Of a stretch of 64,000 nt of DNA, positions 48,544 to 60,559 are shown one piece after another. The position numbers were made by a program, and so were the translations under genes. Numbering within the stretch: position 1 is the first letter of the stretch; each line of letters opens with the position of its first letter. The notes below the pieces were generated by a model, which did no database searches, was not told where the DNA came from, and saw only the letters and a program-made list of their open reading frames with translations. Source of the stretch: Brevipalpus yothersi (Eukaryota > Arthropoda > Arachnida > Trombidiformes > Tenuipalpidae); assembly GCA_003956705.1 (NCBI GenBank), contig QZCP01000117.1, forward strand, positions 1-64,000, written 5' to 3'.

Positions 48544-50370
48544 ATGTTTACTTCACGCTTCCAGCTTATCTTTACCATTGGTATTGTATTCTCTGGTAAG
48601 TAAAGATTGATGAGTTGATTATTATGAGGATAAATTGTCAAAATAGTATCCATAATTGAAAGATGAGCAATGAATATTGCCTTTGTGATGATTTCTTTTG
48701 CCTTAATATACGTAAATATTGAAATAAAACACCATCCTCAATGCAAGCAAGCAAGCAAATCTGCAATCTCTTTAAATATTGATCATCTGGTGGAATATTA
48801 TGATCATGATGTTGATTATGATAATTATTTTTGTCTCTCTAATTGATGGTAACCCTTATCGTTTGTTTATCAAGGTTTCTCCATTTCATGGGCGCAACAC
48901 TTTATTTATACCCCGAGAATAGTTGATTTTGGCCAATGGGGAAACTGGGAATACTGTCCAACTGGCCAATTTGTGAATGGTTTCCAATTGCAAACTGAAC
49001 AGCCACAAGGTGAATTTAAAGATGATACAGCACTCAATTCCATCAAATTCTTTTGCGGCCCAATTGGTAGCTCAGTTAATGAGCTCAATTATATTACCAG
49101 TAAACAAGGTTTCTGGGGTAATTGGGGTCGAGTATTTCCATGTTTGGATAATTCCACAGCCATTGGAATCCAATTGAAAGTGGAGAGAAGCCAAAATATT
49201 TTAGGTATAGAGAATCTTCGATTGCTACTAGAATTTTTTTCTTCATTCATTCATCTAACACTTATCTTTGCTAATGTAGATGATACTGGTGCAAATAATT
49301 TGCGAATGATATGCTCAGATAGACTGATTCATGAGGGTGATGGTACACTCTGGGGTAAATGGCTTACCAAATCTGTGTGTCCTCGTAAAATGGCTGTTTG
49401 TGGTCTTCGTACCATGGTTGAAAACTGGACAGATAATGGTGAGTACGGAAGACCACAAAGTTGTTTCTTCATTTCATGCAGGGCCTGCAATTCACTCATA
49501 CCCGACATCTTGGAATTGCTAGGAGATGTAGCAATCAAGGTGTTCAGGATACATCTCATTCTGAGAAATTTTGAGCCTAATCAAACTACCCGAAACGCCT
49601 AAGAAGAGATTAATCATTAACTGAGTAATCTGAACACTTGATTCACTTTTCTATTCCGTTTCAAGTGAATCAGGCAATTGATTGATTCTCATCGATTCCA
49701 CAATCAGGAAGAGTAACATTGCAAAATGATACCTACCAGCTCATGTTCATGGAGTTTTATCGTTCGATTGTTACTCTCTATTCAATCTTTCTCTCTTACT
49801 CACTTGTAAAAAATTTTATACCCTCTTCTCTCTCAGATGATACCGCTTTGGATAGTGTAGACATAGCTTGCTGTGAGATACCCAGTCCTGCGAAAAGTTG
49901 TTCTCCAAAGGAACGATGGGAATTTGTTGCTCTTTGTGATAACTCTGTTGGTCAAGAGGTAGGTGGATTGATTGGAAATGAACTTTTTGTCTCACTGAAT
50001 TCAATTTTCACAGGCCAAAGAGTGTGCTTTTGAAAGCAAGGACTCACAACCTAATTTTTGGGCTGATGTTGACGCCATGTCCAAGACATACACTGAGCTA
50101 GGAATGCGTCCAGAGGAAAATTATGTCGACTTAATTAATACTCTTCAGAGCCAGTTGGGCAAAAGTCGTCGAACTGGATTCGACTGGAGATCCTTCGGAG
50201 GCTCTCTGAATAGCCGCAAGACGAAGATGACTCTTAAGGCAGATCCTGGTGAGAGACGATACCTTTATCGTTTGAGGGCAAGATGTGGCATCTATCATCT
50301 CAATACAGAATATTACCAGATTTTCAATGAAGAGCTCAGTCCTAAGCTCACGTCTTTCGATTATCAATAA
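48544..50370 (+). CDS. VMO1-like secreted protein with C-terminal extension
   Basis: Vitelline membrane outer layer protein 1 family, a secreted beta-prism fold made of three similar sheets. Five exons (48544-48595, 48875-49204, 49280-49438, 49837-49958, 50014-50370) join in frame to 339 residues. Signal peptide MFTSRFQLIFTIGIVFSG. Three internal repeats are plain: WGNWEYCPTGQFVNGFQLQ...DDTALNSIKFFCG, then WGNWGRVFPC...DDTGANNLRMIC, then WGKWLTKSVCPRKMAVCG...DDTALDSVDIACC. The family usually ends soon after the third repeat (about 200 residues). Here the last exon adds about 119 residues (ECAFESKDSQPNFW..., charged, few cysteines) that I do not recognise. Roles in egg coats, saliva or mucosal fluids are known for the family; the tissue here is unknown. 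Confidence 0.88.
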
Positions 50371-51326
50371 TCCTACATTCCGGTTAATTCTTAGAATATA
50401 ACTTTATCGAAATCTCAGAATCATTATCTCGTCAATTTCATCTTCCCAAGTCACACGCTAGCCTTGTGAGAAACTCGATACTTTTTTCCTCCTTTCTTTC
50501 TTCCAAGCTTCCTCTCAAGCATCGAATGACACAATGCCAATCTATAATACAAACTCCATAAAATTCAATCTCATTCCATATTCTTCTCCACCTGATAACT
50601 TCTGGAAAAATTTTGTTCCATATTACTCATCTAACTAGTTTTCTAGCAAGATATTCTGAAACTCATCCGATTATGATGTGTATTTCCTAAAAAATAATAG
50701 TCGTTTATCGAATAAATGTAGCGTTCGAAACTTGTCCTCAATTCAATTTGACTCTGATTATTTGCTATAGACATTTCCTGGAATAAAACAATCGATAGTT
50801 CAATTATCATTATTATTTCCAAGAATCATGTTGATCGACTATCTGGTTCATTATTTTGAATTAAACTTTTACTTGATTCCTTGGGGCTTAATCTTCCATA
50901 TTCTTGGCAAAATTTTTATTGTTGGATATCAGAAGCGATGATCTTGATCGTCTTTCTTTGAGCGAGAAATTTTGCTCAAAATCGCCTTAATAAAGAAAAC
51001 ATTCAAACGTTTGAGCTCCTCTCATGTAAAGTGGAAATTTTTTTTCCCGGAGATTAAACAATTTCAAACAATGAATCAGATTCAAGCCCTTAAACAAGCC
51101 ATCAAGCCATAGTGGAGGAACAAAATTTTAGCGATAACCCAGAAGCTGGTTTGAAATTTCATTTATGCTTTTGAAGAGCTTCATGGCACATGAAATATGC
51201 AGCGTTCTTGAATACTCAAATTGAAAGTCATCAATTCCGGTGAAACTCTCTTTGTGATTGTGATGTAGGAGGATCAATGGTCTTACGTATTTGAACGCTT
51301 CTCAATGACTTGCGAAGACAAGTACC

Positions 51327-51400
<74 letters not shown>

Positions 51401-52688
51401 CCCCTGTCTTATTCTCTTTTAACTTGCGTAACAGAGGTGTATCACCTTCCCTTTTCTGGATAGTAGAGAGAGAATGAATCGATCTCTTTGCCCCCTCTCT
51501 CATTTTGCCAATAATAAAGCTAATTCTTGATCGAATTTTCTTTTCAAAGTCGCTAATCTGTTTATAATCGTTGAGTTACATTCTCTCCTTCTATTTCTCT
51601 TGATGATGAATGAACTATGGAGGACAAATGCGAGAGAGAGAGAGAGAAGAATAAATACGAGATTGCTGAGGTTCTTTTTTTGTTTCAAAAATTGACCTTG
51701 AAAAGTGCAACGGCTCAAACCGAAAAAAAAGGAACAAGATAAGCTGAGAGAGCGCACTTTTCAGCAAGTCACACACACATACATCTATCCATACGGTCGA
51801 TCAGGCCAAGAGAGAGAAAATATATATTGGTTTTCTCTTTCTCTCTCTCTCTCTCCTGTTTTCTCTCAGCCCATATTCCTCTCTCGTCTCTTGTATCCTC
51901 TCTCATATTCCCAAAAGGATCCAATCCAGTCCTCATCTCTCCCATCGCCATGTTTTTCCCATTTTCGCTCTACTCTCTCTTTCTCTCTCCCCTCTTCCGA
52001 AAGAACGCTCTAACCCTCCTTCCCAATGATCCTTCTCTCTCTCCACCAACGCACCCACACATACACACAGTGGACGAAAAATTTACCCCACTAGAAGAGA
52101 GAGAAAGAGAGTAAAACTGTATGCCATTTTAATCGATCACCATTCGGGTGGCTAGAGATCGAAAGATCGAAGCGAGCGAGAGAGAGAGAGACTGTACAAA
52201 AGTTCTAGAACCTTATACACACACGAACACACATCGAAAACGAATATCGATCGAATTTACCTCTCACCACTAGCTGGAGCCACATGCAAAATCAAAATTA
52301 AACAGCGTCCTCTAGTGGCAATTATATAGCTTCTATTACAGCAATGCTGCTGTAAGGGAACAAAGAACATTGTCTGCTGGATCATCAACCTTTTCTCCTG
52401 CCCAAGCTGAGAGCGTTGAAAGCGTCGAGAGCGTCGAGAGAGAGAGAGAGAGAAAAAGAGAGAGTAAAGAAAGAAAAGAAAGCGAGCGAGAGAAAGAGAA
52501 AGAGAGAGAAAAGACCAAAAGTAAGAGAAAAAGAGAGAGAAATAAAGATTGTTCGGATGTGTGTGTGTATATGTGTGGTGGTGAGAGAGAGAGATCTGTA
52601 TATGTGTGTTTGTAGTTGTAATTTTTTTTGACTCTTTAATTGACAATTAATAATTGTGTGACAACATTTTTCTTAACCAAATATTGTG
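50371..52688. other. Intergenic upstream of Brat-like gene
   Basis: About 2.3 kb without a recognised gene. It is dominated by CT/GA-rich DNA from 51330 on, including a long pure (CT)n tract. No B-box-like cysteine/histidine exon was found here when looking for upstream exons of the NHL gene. Confidence 0.45.
51331..51398. repeat. (CT)n microsatellite
   Basis: About 34 uninterrupted CT dinucleotides, the longest fully sequenced dinucleotide tract in the window. Confidence 0.96.
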
Positions 52689-55220
52689 ATGATTAGATCT
52701 CCTGAATGTTCTGCTTTTGACCAAACTGACTCTCAATTGTTGGTAAGTCCATCCCAAGCCATGCCGAAGTACCACTCCTCTCTCTCTCTCTCTTCTCTCT
52801 TTCTCTGTCTTTCTCTTTCTCTTTCTCTTTCACTTTTCGCTTCCTTTTCTCGCTCTTTTTGTGGCTCGCTTTTACTTTGACTCTTCTTCTTCTTCTTCTT
52901 AATGCTGCCTCATTGTTCATCATCATCTCCTTTATGTGTGATATGGCGAGAAGAAGAAGAAGAAGAAGAAAGTGGCGTGCATTTTTCGGATTTATTTTGA
53001 TGGGGATCATTTAATTTTGAAAATTTTACTGCTAGGGATTATCTTGCTTCATCTTGCTTCTTTTCTGCTCAATTGTTTCTCCACATGTTAACATGTGTGT
53101 GTTGACATGAAGGGTATTATATTATATATATTGATGATGAGTGTTGATTCTAATTTTCTCTACTTTTCATACATCTTGCCTTATTGTCACGCTGAAGATG
53201 GACGATATCAATCATCTCATTGAAGAGGGTAAAACCAAAGCCAACGAATTGAATGTCACGCTTAAAACTATCGAGCACATCACCAGTCGTTTGCAGCATC
53301 AATACACCAAAGCACAAGAAGATGTGACCAATACGTTTCATTATTATGTTGGAGAATTGGACACAATCAAAAATGAGACACTTAAAGAGTTGGACGAAAT
53401 TTATAATTTACGATTGAAGAGTCTCAATCACCTTACCTCTAAAGTCGTCGATGGTGTTGATAAAGTCAAGCAACTCGCTATATTTGTAGAGAGATTCAAG
53501 AAATTTTCATCATCTACCGACGCCAGTGAGCTTCATCTGTTTAAGAATCTCATTGAAGCGCCTCTGACATCAATCCGTAATTTTGATCCTGACATCAGCA
53601 TCCCAAGGGCTGAACTTGAGTTTGTCTCCAACCATCAGGGCATTCAGGTTAGTTTCTCTCGAATACACTTTCCTTTCCCAACACTTTCTCGTTCTCTATT
53701 TCTGTCTGTCCGTCTATCTCTTTCCCTCTTTCACACACTCTTACTCGCACTTATATATACACACACACTCACTCATTACACTACTAATTGATTTAACTGT
53801 GATAATTTTTATGATGATCACTCATTGTTTTCTCGTTGAATTATACAGTAATGTATTTTTCTTCTAACATATGTTGTATTGAGTCGTAAAATGTTTTTGT
53901 GAGTACTTTACCTGTAATCATCAATTTTACTATCTACTCATTACGCAGGCGAGCGTCAAGAACACCTTTGGTTTCATAAGAGGGTCGTCGACCGAATCCA
54001 AACAGCCTCCTATAAGTCGCCCTAACGGAGTGAACCCCTTCAACTCTCAATCTCAAAATGGTCTCAACAGTTTACTACTAGAGAAACGTTTCAACAACGT
54101 CAATTCCAATGGTAACCCACCCATAAGTAACAGCAACGGTGACACTCGTTCACTCAGTTCCATCTCCATAACAGACTCCATTGCCAATTTGTATGAAAAA
54201 TGGTCTGTTGGTGGTCTGAGTGGCTCACCAGATTCCTCATTGTACACCAATGGAACATCATTCATCTCCGAACAATTCAGCCCACTCTCGGACCCTGTCA
54301 TCGACTTATCAGCTAAGTTAATCTCGGCTACTTCATTATTACCCATAAAATCCCAGATTAAACGCCAGAAGATGATATATCACTGCAAGTTCGGAGAGTT
54401 CGGTGTGTTAGAGGGCCAGTTTACGGAGCCTTCTGGCGTGGCAGTTAATGCTCAAAATGATATAATTGTTGCCGACACCAATAATCATCGAATCCAAATT
54501 TTCGATAAAGAAGGACGCTTCAAGTTTCAATTTGGCGAATGCGGTAAGCGAGATGGACAGCTTCTGTATCCTAATCGCGTTGCAGTTGTTAAACAGTCAG
54601 GAGATATAATTGTCACTGAACGATCTCCTACTCATCAGATTCAGATCTACAATCAGTATGGTCAATTTGTTCGCAAATTCGGTGCTAACATTCTTCAACA
54701 CCCTCGCGGTGTCACTGTTGACCATAAGGGTCAAATAATTGTAGTAGAATGCAAAGTAATGAGAGTGTTGATATTTGATCAGATGGGTAATGTTTTGCAC
54801 AAATTTGGGTGCTCAAAGCATCTTGAGTTTCCCAATGGTGTAGTTGTGAATGATAAGCAGGAGATATTTATCTCAGACAACCGTGCTCACTGCGTGAAAG
54901 TATTCAGCTATGATGGTCATTTCCTTCGACAAATCGGTGGTGAAGGTCTCACCAATTATCCCATCGGTGTATGCATCAACGACGCTGGTGAAATTTTGGT
55001 CGCAGATAATCACAATAATTTCAATATCACCATATTCACTCAGGACGGGCAATTTTTAAATGCACTCGAGAGCAAAGTGAAACATGCTCAGTGTTTTGAT
55101 GTGGCCCTTATGGATGACAATTCTGTTGTTCTTGCCTCCAAAGACTATCGAATCTATATTTACCGTTACTTGCAATTGCAAAGCTTAGCTCAAGCAGTTG
55201 CAACCTCTGGTCTATGCTAA
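52689..55220 (+). CDS. brat: Brat-type NHL-repeat translational repressor
   Basis: TRIM-NHL family; in Drosophila, Brat binds hunchback and other mRNAs with Pumilio/Nanos and restrains neural stem-cell growth. Firm exons are 53198-53647 and 53949-55220. A small in-frame first exon at 52689-52742 (MIRSPECSAFDQTDSQLL, then GTAAGT, phase 0) gives 591 residues; otherwise the start is ATG 53198 (573). Residues about 20-170 form a charged helical coiled-coil region. An Asn/Ser-rich linker follows. The C-terminal six-bladed NHL propeller (about 315-580) starts IYHCKFGEFGVLEGQFTEP and contains VADTNNHRIQIFDKEGRF, VTERSPTHQIQIYNQYGQF and ISDNRAHCVKVF. It is nearly identical to fly Brat, including the RNA-binding face. 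No RING is expected, but the usual two B-boxes are also not visible. The exons could lie elsewhere. Confidence 0.92.
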
Positions 55221-58200
55221 AATGATGATTTCTCTTCTTCTTCTTCTTCAATTGAGCGCCTCGAACCTCGAACGCATTCTTACTTGCATACTAGCACATC
55301 CCACAACACACACAAAGAAAACACACACGTACCCACAACCGCGCAACCACACAAACACATCAAATTTTGTCTCCCACTTCTAGTCACCCCTTGACAAAAA
55401 GAGAGAGAGCTAAAATGGGTTTCGAGGAGAAAAAAAATTTTTTCGCTGATTACGAACGAAATGAGTTGTACAGGAAGGCAAGACATGCAAACTACTACAA
55501 ACTATCACCGATCATTGCACTTATTATTCGTTTTGATTGTTTTTATTATGCATTTTTTAATGTGGTTTATTATTTGTATTTATGATCATTTCCTTTGATT
55601 ATTATTGCTATTATTATTAGTTGATGCTTTTTACTGATTTTTACTAATTAATTTGAGCTATTGATGATTTGGTAGAATGTGCGTTTTCTATGTTTCATTA
55701 TTATTTTTGATGTCACTCATGATTGTTTTTTCGATCATTTCTTATTCTCGGACCTTATTTTAAGTTTGTTAAGGGAGTGGACCACCTCTCAGCAGGTCAA
55801 TCCTCTCTCAGGGTCGCATGTTGAGATCCTTTCTCACACCTTTTCCTTCAACACACAAACACATGCATACAACATACAACTTTTTTCCTGCCCCCTCTTC
55901 TTCCTCTTACATTTTCTCCTTTACTGTTTTCTAACGCCAAAACTCACTATTTCATAAGCGACCCTATCATTGTGTTAATCAATTTAAGCCCATGTCCCAG
56001 CCTAGGAGATTATCAGCCACCACCAAATCTTGCTATCTCTCTTTTCCTCTCTTTCTCTCTCTCTCTCTCTATTTCAATCCTTTGGTTCGGCTACTCCTCT
56101 CTTTAGCAAATTTTTGGTGTAACTTTACGTTATATTCAATTATATTTATTATTAGTATAACATAATATTTATCAATTGGTTTGAAATGTCAGAATTTTTT
56201 CTGTCTTTTTCGGATGATGATGACGATGAATGATGAACATCCGAAACTTTTTTTATATATGATGATATATTCTTTATCTTTTTTCCACTCTCTCTCTCTC
56301 TTATTCTTATTCTTGTTCTATGAGCCTCAAAAATTTTTTTACTCATCTTGTTCTTCGCTCTAGCGACTCCGCTCTCAGGTCATTTCTCCGCTCTGATCTC
56401 ATCCAATCATCCTTTTTCCATGAAAGAAAAACTTGCTGCCCAAAATCTCTTCTCTCTCACTCTCTCTCTCTCTCTCCACCTCTCTCTTTACCTCCTTATC
56501 GTTCGCTAACTTTTCATTTTCTCATGCCAATGCTCTTCTCAGCATTTGACTTGTGAAAGCTGAAGTGGCATCCGTTTCCTCCGATCGGTGATCTTTCAGC
56601 CCTCTCCTGTGGTTATCAATTGAAATTCGGCTCGGCTCTCTCTCTATCTCTTGCTCCAATCCCTCTCATCTTCCTCTTTCTCTTTCTCTCTCTCTTTCCC
56701 TCTCTCTCTCTCTCTCTCTTCAAATTCTTTGATATATGATATATATTCTTTTTCACTTGCAATCCTTTCCTTTGAAATCTTATTTTCAAATGCTACTGAT
56801 TGCTACTACTACTATTTTATTTTGCTGGAATCTTTTTCATCTTTGAGGTTGAATTCGTACAACAAGAAAAACAAATTACTTGAATTGTCCCGTTCAATTT
56901 GAGTCTAAAAGACTCACTCTTTTGTGTAATTTTTTGTCATATAATCACACAAACTGTCTTTGAATTTTTGTCTCTTGATTAATCTTTATATTTACAATAA
57001 TGTTAACACTTAAGCGTATAACTTTTTCCTATTTGATTTTTTTTCTCTCTTTTTTCCGTCTCCCTCTTTCTTCCTCTTTTTCACTTTCAATCTCTTTTTA
57101 TCTGCCCTAAATCCTCATCATAGTGCCAGCCAGAAACCAACACGAGTTAAAGCCACCCCATTGGCAGGGCACTCTTAAATTTTTTCTCTCTCTCTTCCTC
57201 TTTTTAATTATTCTCTTCATTTGCTTCCCCCTCTTCACCATCCTATCTTCACTGTGAAACTCGAATCATGCTATTTATTTACACCTATTTATTATTATTA
57301 TCTATGTGACTCGGGTGCATATCATGGTGAAGATCAAATAATTGATATTATGCAAGCTGTTCTCCGTGTTTTGACCTCTCTGTCTATCCTTTCTCCTCTC
57401 TTTTTATCATACTTTCTTTTGAGAATACTTTTTTTGCACCAAAAAGGTCCATTTAATTGGCTGGTTGAAATTGTTCCATAAAAAAATGATATAATAATGA
57501 AGATTGTGATGATCGAAAAAAGATGATGAAAAAAAGGGAAACATTCGAATACTTATTTGAATGATAAAAATAATTCATCTTCAAGATCATCATCTCCATA
57601 TCTACCTGGAATCTGCTCACTATGTTATATTATTTTGTCAAAACAAAAAAGTATTTAATTGACTGTCTATTTGTCAGCTCTCTCTAATACAACTTTAACT
57701 TTGTACCTCATCTTTTCTTCTGTTCGGGAGGAAAAAAGGGAAAAAGACACACAAACCGAAAAAAAAGATAAAGGTTACCATCGCTCTGTTCATCTGTCAA
57801 CATGATAACCTTTGAAACCTTTAAACTGAATTTCAGAGCATTTTTCGTGTCATATATACTTGACACAAACACCAGAGACAAAGAGAAACATGCATTGAAT
57901 TTGAGATATGATCTCAGATAATCTCTTTCTATCTCTTATTTTGCCCAAAAATGCTCTAGCTTTTGCTTCTCTATCTTCTTGATGGGTGAGTTTGTTGTTC
58001 TCTCACCGAAATTTTTTCTAGAATTTTTTCCTCTCTTCCTCTCTCTCTCTTTCTTTCTCTGTGGACTTTTTCGATCTCTAATATTTTGTAATGCAAATCT
58101 ATCGAATAGAAAATATGGGAAAGAAGGGAAAAGAGAGGAAAAAAATCGAAGTTTGATTGTAAAACTTTTGAATTATCCACATGACATATGATCAGATTTC

Positions 58201-59016
58201 TTTGTTTCTCCCGAAAGAAGAGAAAGATGATAAAAAAGATAATTAATTTGTTCTTCTACTTATTATAGTAATAATTATGTATTGGATATTATTATCATTG
58301 TCAAGAAAATTTGATGAAAAAAAATTACCAAAAAAAAAATGTTTGTATTGAGTGTTGTACATGGATCTTCCAGAAGTGGTGAGCAAATTAGCAAAAGAAA
58401 AAGGAAAAAAAAATTACACGAGAAAAAAATGAACGCATTCTGACCAATCCACTTTTTTCATTTTTATATAAGGAATATACAAATATATATATATCCTCTA
58501 GTAACTATCAAGAAAAATTGCTTGTTCGCTAATTTGTTTCCTCTAGTTATTTTTCCCAAAATTAAATCGAAATTATAATATTCCGAAAAACCTCTCTCCA
58601 CAAGTCTCTCATATTCATTTACGCGCACTTTCCAATTTAATCCAGAGTTCTACCTGATATACATCTTCGCTGATGATGTCGTTATCAATATCAAACTTCA
58701 AAATTTCATGATTCTGATAGGAGTAAAATTTTCATCATCATAACGATATTCATTCAATGTTCATCCAAAATAATCTGGATAAACTTTCTAATTTGATTTA
58801 CCCAAAATTGAAGCTCACTTGCTCTACTGATCACGTGATGCCGCTTGTTTTTGTTTTGAAAAGTGAAGAGCAAAACCTCGTGTTTTGCCATTTTGCGCTG
58901 AAAAGTTAACTTGTGTTCGAGATTCTCATTTATACTTGATTATGTGAATCAAATTTCAAGCTGGATTTGGTTGATTTGAAGCTGAATGTTGTGATATAGA
59001 CACACAACGTGCTGAA
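55221..59016. other. Long 3' flank of brat and 5' flank of ARV1
   Basis: About 3.8 kb of T- and CT-rich sequence with no recognised gene. Long 3' UTRs are common for Brat-type genes, so much of it may be UTR. The ARV1 promoter lies at the right end. Open frames here are low-complexity. Confidence 0.45.
58831..58838. promoter_or_regulatory. Palindromic E-box TCACGTGA upstream of ARV1
   Basis: A perfect TCACGTGA 179 nt upstream of the ARV1 ATG. This is the M-box form preferred by MITF/TFE and USF-type bHLH-zip factors. Use in this species is inferred from position only. Confidence 0.35.
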
Positions 59017-59766
59017 ATGTTGAAACCTTTGGATAAAGGTTCTTACATGTGTATCAATTGTGGTTACTCAAACAATCCAACTCTTGTTCGAGTGCATGGT
59101 AAAGATGGTAAAGAGGGAAAAAATCCATTTAAAGATGATAATTGTAATCCATTGAACATTCGATTGTCCACTTGTGAAGAATGTGATAAGCCTGTTGATG
59201 ATAGTTGGACGCATGATGGATGTTTATTGATCATCAATGCGATTCTACTTAAGGAAAGCTTTTTTCGTCACATCGTGTCTAATTGTGAAAAGCCAACAAG
59301 TCTATCGGTCAAACTGTTTATGGTGTACAGTTTTTGTGATACGTATCAAAATTGGTCCAGATTAACCAAAAAAAGTGGACTCGAATATTCTTATGTGGAA
59401 CTGGAATCTCTATTCTATCAAATGTTCTTCCAATCTATGGTCACCAATGCACTTTTTTATTCCATCATATCTCTTTTGTTTAGGAATTCGTTCTTCAGAG
59501 TCGGTTCCTACAAATTTATCAGCTCGCTCATTTTATGTTCTTATAGCAAATTTTACAAACTGCCCATGACTTTATGGCCCTCTGAGCTCCAAACTCTGAT
59601 CGATCTATTTCTTCAATTTAATCTTCTCTGGAGTTTGATCGAGTGTTGTTATGTATTGAATCAAAATCTGTCTAATCGCTTCAATATTGGCTTCAGAATA
59701 ACTTTTGCATTTGTTATTACCAATGTCATCATGAATGTGCTTTCTGTTCTCAGACCATTCAGATAA
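59017..59766 (+). CDS. ARV1: ARV1-like ER lipid-trafficking protein
   Basis: ARV1 is an ER membrane protein needed for normal sterol distribution and GPI-anchor synthesis. A single 249-codon exon starts MLKPLDKGSYMCINCGYSN. The N-terminal ARV1 homology domain has the zinc-type pairs CINC (residues 12-15) and CEEC (about 53-56), followed by KPVDDSW and the family-like IINAILLKESFFRHIV. Beyond it are several hydrophobic segments (NALFYSIISLLF, KFISSLILCSY, FNIGFRITFAFVITNVIM), giving a multi-pass ER protein. Length fits animal ARV1 (about 250-280). The start has an upstream stop and an A at -3. A palindromic E-box lies about 180 nt upstream. Confidence 0.88.
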   Translation: MLKPLDKGSYMCINCGYSNNPTLVRVHGKDGKEGKNPFKDDNCNPLNIRLSTCEECDKPVDDSWTHDGCLLIINAILLKESFFRHIVSNCEKPTSLSVKLFMVYSFCDTYQNWSRLTKKSGLEYSYVELESLFYQMFFQSMVTNALFYSIISLLFRNSFFRVGSYKFISSLILCSYSKFYKLPMTLWPSELQTLIDLFLQFNLLWSLIECCYVLNQNLSNRFNIGFRITFAFVITNVIMNVLSVLRPFR

Positions 59767-60298
59767 TATCTACCACTTGTCATGAAGATCACTCATCTTG
59801 TCCTCCAGAATTGTTCATATTTTCTTCCGGTTGAAAACAATAAGGTCTTCTCTTCCTTGAGTTTGGAGAGGAGCAAAGAAACACATCAATGTTTCACCTC
59901 TGAAACTGTCGCTTAAACCAAATGCAAGACTCAAGTCGAGGACCGAGAATGCAAACGAAATTTTCCAGATCTATCTATCTAATTGTATCTGCTCGAGGCA
60001 CTTCATCTGGAATGTCGTCTTGTTCCAGTTATGGTCCTCATCCGTGTAAGCTCTACGTTTTCAAGTTGATATCTTACATAAGTTAGGGAAAATCTTTTTT
60101 TTTCCTTCTATGAAAACTCTTCAATTCTAGAAATTCACCAATCTTTCCCCTCAGAACAAAGTTTCATCATCTGAAGTGACTCATTGAAAAGTTTGCTCTT
60201 CTCTTTTCTCCAATTTCGACAGGTAATATCATGGATTCCACTAGGTTTCAAACCTGCTTATAAGATCTATTTCCGTTTACCGCTTTTTGTGAGAAGGA
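59767..60298. other. 3' flank of ARV1, possible small exons
   Basis: No confident gene. An ATG at about 60013 opens a short frame (MSSCSSYGPHP) that meets a GTAAGC donor. It could be a first exon of the membrane-protein frame further right, but I could not find a consistent splice phase. Confidence 0.3.
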
Positions 60299-60559
60299 TT
60301 GAAGTCCTTTACCAAAGTTCGATTAATCGTTCATCTACTCATCGGCTCTATTTTTTGCTCTCTTCTTCTCACCTACATTCTTCCTCTCATGGACCTCGAT
60401 GTGACCATCATGTCTATTAATACTGGCCATACCATGAAATGTATTGGAGAGAGAAACAAACAAGGTCCCAAATGGATACGAATTGAATTGCTCATACTTA
60501 ATGGTATATGCTCGCCATGCATGATAGTTTCATTGGAATTTCTAGATCTCTGTGTGTGA
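60299..60559 (+). CDS. Possible membrane-protein exon, unrecognised
   Basis: An 86-codon open frame without its own ATG start, preceded by a possible acceptor (gagaag). It codes for two hydrophobic stretches (VRLIVHLLIGSIFCSLLLTYILPL and LLILNGICSPCMIV in part) separated by a polar loop with Cys and Thr/Lys. The last codons overlap a GTGAGT donor word. It could be one exon of a small multi-pass protein. I recognise no family, and neighbouring exons could not be placed, so it may be chance. Confidence 0.2.
   Translation: MKSFTKVRLIVHLLIGSIFCSLLLTYILPLMDLDVTIMSINTGHTMKCIGERNKQGPKWIRIELLILNGICSPCMIVSLEFLDLCV

Noticed and set aside
49690..49836. Possible extra VMO1 exon after an acceptor-like ccacaatcag
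   Set aside because: The third VMO1 repeat joins cleanly from 49438 to 49837 in phase, and no donor follows the candidate.
57221..57481. Plus-strand frame with Tyr- and Leu-rich segments in the brat 3' region
   Set aside because: Low-complexity T-rich sequence, with no family signal and probable 3' UTR.
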